Source of the DNA: Bacteroidales bacterium UBA4788
Lineage (GTDB): Bacteria > Bacteroidota > Bacteroidia > Bacteroidales > VadinHA17
Reading direction: 5' to 3'
DNA: 14,922 bases
NCBI GenBank assembly: GCA_002402965.1
Contig: DHGW01000062.1
Span: forward strand, 62,188-77,109
In this document: positions 12,805-14,922 of the stretch, piece after piece
How the letters are laid out: every line of letters starts with the position of its first letter
How positions within the stretch are numbered: the stretch's first letter is position 1
Translations under genes and position numbers: made by a program
The notes under the pieces: model-generated
Told to the model about the DNA's origin: nothing
Databases searched by the model: none
What the model saw: the letters and a program-made list of their open reading frames with translations, nothing else

Positions 12805-14922
12805 TTACTGCCTATTGCCTGTGTTAACTCCCTTCATACTAAGCTGTATACGGTTACGGGTGAGATCAACGCTTACCACCCGCACCATGAGGTGCTGGTG
12901 GAGTTTAACCACCTTTGAGGGGTCATCAACGTAGCGGTCTGCCATCTGAGACACATGCACCAGACCGTCCTGCTTGACGCCTATATCAACAAAAGCGCCG
13001 AATTTTGTAATATTGGTAACAATTCCAGGCACCACCATTCCCTCCTTCACATCCTCGAGAGTATGAATGTCTGCAAAGCTGAACTCCTGGATAGCTGACC
13101 GCGGATCACGTCCTGGTCTGGCCAATTCCAGCATGATATCCTTCAGGGTCGGCAGTCCAGCCTCAGGAGTGACGTATTTTTCAATATTAATCGCCTTTCT
13201 TTTTGTCTCGTCGTTAATCAGCTCTGCCAGAGTGCAGCCGGCATCCTTTGCCATCTTCTCAACAATGTGGTAGCTCTCAGGGTGTACGGCCGAGGAGTCG
13301 AGCGGATTGGCAGCATTCCTTATCCTGAGGAATCCGGCAGCCTGTTCAAAGGCCTTCTCCCCCATCCTCTTGACCTTCAGCAGCTCAGCCCGTGAGCGAA
13401 AGGGCCCGTTCTCCGTACGGTGGTCAACAATGTTTTGCGCCATTTTAGGGCCGATTCCAGAAACATAGGTCAGCAGGTGCGGGCTGGCGGTGTTCACCTC
13501 CACTCCCACCGCGTTCACGCATGACATCACCACCTCGTCGAGGCTGGTCTGCAGCCGGGTCTGGTCAACGTCATGCTGGTACTGTCCCACACCTATCGAT
13601 TTGGGGTCTATTTTCACCAGTTCGGCCAGCGGGTCCATCAGCCGGCGGCCGATTGATACCGCACCGCGAACAGTCACATCCTGATCAGGAAACTCATCCC
13701 GTGCAGTTTTGGAGGCCGAGTAGATAGATGCCCCCGCCTCGCTGACAACATATATTTTTATACCCGATTCAGGGGTAAGGTATGACCTCACGAACTGTTC
13801 CGTCTCGCGGCTTGCCGTGCCGTTTCCAATGGCAACAGCCTCTGTCACGTATTTTTCCACCAGGGCCAACAGTTTGCTGACACTGCGTGCCGTCTCATTC
13901 TGCGGAGGATGTGGATAAATCACATCATGATGCAGCAACACCCCCTGTCTGTCGAGGCATACAACCTTGCACCCGGTCCGGAAGCCGGGATCGATTCCCA
14001 TGACGCTCTTCTCGCCCAGCGGCGCTGACAGCAATAACTGCCGCAGGTTTTCAGCAAAGACGCGTATTGCCTCCTCGTCGGCCTTCTCCTTGGATGTCTT
14101 TCTGAACTCTGTATCCATTGATGGTGCAAGCAGCCTGCTCCAGCTGTCGGCGACTGCTGTCCGCACCTGCCTGGCGGCCTCATTGTTCGCCCTGACAAAC
14201 TGTTTCTCAACCAGATTAATCGCCTCTTCTTCCGTGGGCATGAGGGTAAGTCTGAGGAATCCCTCTTCCTCGCCGCGGCGCATTGCCAGCAGTCTGTGCG
14301 AAGGACAGCGGCGCAGGGGCTCAGACCAGTCGAAGTAATCGCTGAACTTGGCTCCCTCCTGTTCCTTTCCCTTCACCAGCTTTGATGTTATTACCGCATC
14401 GCGTTCATAGAGGTGTCTCAGCGATCCGCGGACGAGCTCGTTTTCACTGACAATCTCAGCGATGATGTCACGCGCGCCTCCCAGCGCCGCGCCGGCGCTC
14501 TCCACCTCGTCAGTGATGAATTTTGCCGCCTCAGTCTCCGGGTCTCCGGGATTCTGTGCCAGCAGCCAGAGGGCGAGCGGCTCCAGCCCCTTCTCCCGGG
14601 CTACGGAGGCGCGCGTCTTCCTCTTCGGCCTGTAGGGAAGGTAGAGGTCCTCGAGCTGTGAAATCGTCAGGGCTGCAATGATCTTCGTCAGGAGCTCCGG
14701 GGTCATCTTCTCCTGCTCCTCAATAGATTTGATTACAGCCTCCCTGCGCTTCTCAAGCTCTTTCAGCCTTTCATATTCATCACGTATCTCCGCGAGCTGT
14801 ACCTCATTCAGGCTGCCCGTAACCTCCTTGCGGTAACGGCTGATGAAGGGGATTGTAGCCCCGTTGTCAAGGAGCCTGAGGGTATTTTCAACCTGCCAGT
14901 CGTGCAGTTGCAGCTTCTGAGC
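12805..14922 (-). CDS. tex: Tex family S1/YqgF-type RNA-binding transcription accessory protein (start codon outside window)
   Basis: The frame is open from 14922 to the stop at 12805, giving 705 visible residues. The ATG at 14706 is internal, because the 72 residues before it are typical Tex N-terminus (DWQVENTLRLL, GATIPFISRYRKEVTGSLNEVQL). Probably only a handful of residues are missing. Domains in visible numbering: helical N-terminal region 1-300, with LYLPYRPKRKTRASVAREKGLEPLA (92-116, shown here in two parts: LYLPYRPKRKTR then ASVAREKGLEPLA); YqgF/RNase H-like domain from about 307 (VMGIDPGFRTGCK, GNGTASRETE, VSEAGASIYSAS); helix-hairpin-helix motifs about 486-534 (VSGIGPKMAQNIV, FRSRAELLKVKRMGEKAFEQ); S1 domain about 625-697 (EGMVVPGIVTNITKFGAFVD, DGLVHVSQMAD). 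Tex is a cytoplasmic nucleic-acid-binding protein related to eukaryotic Spt6 and is implicated in transcription. The domain set is complete and nothing looks broken. The 211-base gap to the next minus-strand gene argues against tight co-transcription. Confidence 0.97.
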   Translation of the reverse strand, partial: AQKLQLHDWQVENTLRLLDNGATIPFISRYRKEVTGSLNEVQLAEIRDEYERLKELEKRREAVIKSIEEQEKMTPELLTKIIAALTISQLEDLYLPYRPKRKTRASVAREKGLEPLALWLLAQNPGDPETEAAKFITDEVESAGAALGGARDIIAEIVSENELVRGSLRHLYERDAVITSKLVKGKEQEGAKFSDYFDWSEPLRRCPSHRLLAMRRGEEEGFLRLTLMPTEEEAINLVEKQFVRANNEAARQVRTAVADSWSRLLAPSMDTEFRKTSKEKADEEAIRVFAENLRQLLLSAPLGEKSVMGIDPGFRTGCKVVCLDRQGVLLHHDVIYPHPPQNETARSVSKLLALVEKYVTEAVAIGNGTASRETEQFVRSYLTPESGIKIYVVSEAGASIYSASKTARDEFPDQDVTVRGAVSIGRRLMDPLAELVKIDPKSIGVGQYQHDVDQTRLQTSLDEVVMSCVNAVGVEVNTASPHLLTYVSGIGPKMAQNIVDHRTENGPFRSRAELLKVKRMGEKAFEQAAGFLRIRNAANPLDSSAVHPESYHIVEKMAKDAGCTLAELINDETKRKAINIEKYVTPEAGLPTLKDIMLELARPGRDPRSAIQEFSFADIHTLEDVKEGMVVPGIVTNITKFGAFVDIGVKQDGLVHVSQMADRYVDDPSKVVKLHQHLMVRVVSVDLTRNRIQLSMKGVNTGNRQ

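Noticed and set aside
14707..14922. Treating 14706 as the start of tex and the remaining bases as intergenic
   Set aside because: The same frame continues without a stop to the window edge and encodes recognisable Tex N-terminal sequence.
1..14922. CRISPR arrays, tRNA or rRNA genes, insertion sequences
   Set aside because: No regularly spaced repeats, cloverleaf RNA genes, rRNA-like stretches or transposase genes with terminal repeats were seen on either strand.

Overview
The window looks like a chromosomal segment from a Bacteroidetes (Bacteroidota) bacterium, probably Bacteroidales-like, with roughly even GC content and dense coding. The clues are: the order ECF sigma factor, small one-pass membrane protein, DUF4097-type exported protein, which is familiar from this phylum; A-rich rather than Shine-Dalgarno start contexts; and two upstream regions that carry the phylum's own promoter form (TTTG, 18-19 bases, TAnnTTTG). 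No mobile element, tRNA, rRNA or CRISPR array was seen, and no gap between genes exceeds 300 bases.

Layout. Bases 1-1544 (+): the end of an M28 aminopeptidase with a C-terminal PDZ domain, then a five-helix membrane protein of unknown function. Bases 1677-3875 (+): an overlapping three-gene operon of ECF sigma factor, putative anti-sigma/membrane protein and secreted Tyr-Gly repeat protein, closed by a bidirectional terminator. Bases 4010-8524 (-): an exported protein that joins an oxidoreductase-like N-terminal half to an isoaspartyl peptidase/asparaginase, preceded by mutS2. Bases 8622-10187 (+): a second exported M28 metallopeptidase, divergent from mutS2. Bases 10452-12593 (-): a lipoprotein oligopeptidase B-like serine peptidase. 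Bases 12805-14922 (-): tex, cut by the right edge of the window just before its start codon.

How the genes relate. Four of the nine genes encode peptidases or amidohydrolases that appear to be exported (two M28, one S9A lipoprotein, one Ntn-hydrolase). This suggests envelope or extracellular turnover of proteins and peptides. They sit on different transcripts, so this is clustering rather than one operon. The sigma/anti-sigma/DUF4097 operon is probably an envelope-sensing unit. MutS2 and Tex are housekeeping nucleic-acid proteins.

Most worth a second look: the single-frame fusion of a sulfite-oxidase-like fold to an asparaginase-type Ntn-hydrolase (4010-5938); a structured intergenic element in which a 9-base motif precedes two hairpins with different but still paired stems (12624-12726), followed by a canonical G-quadruplex motif (12741-12761); and the unrecognised five-helix membrane protein (738-1544).
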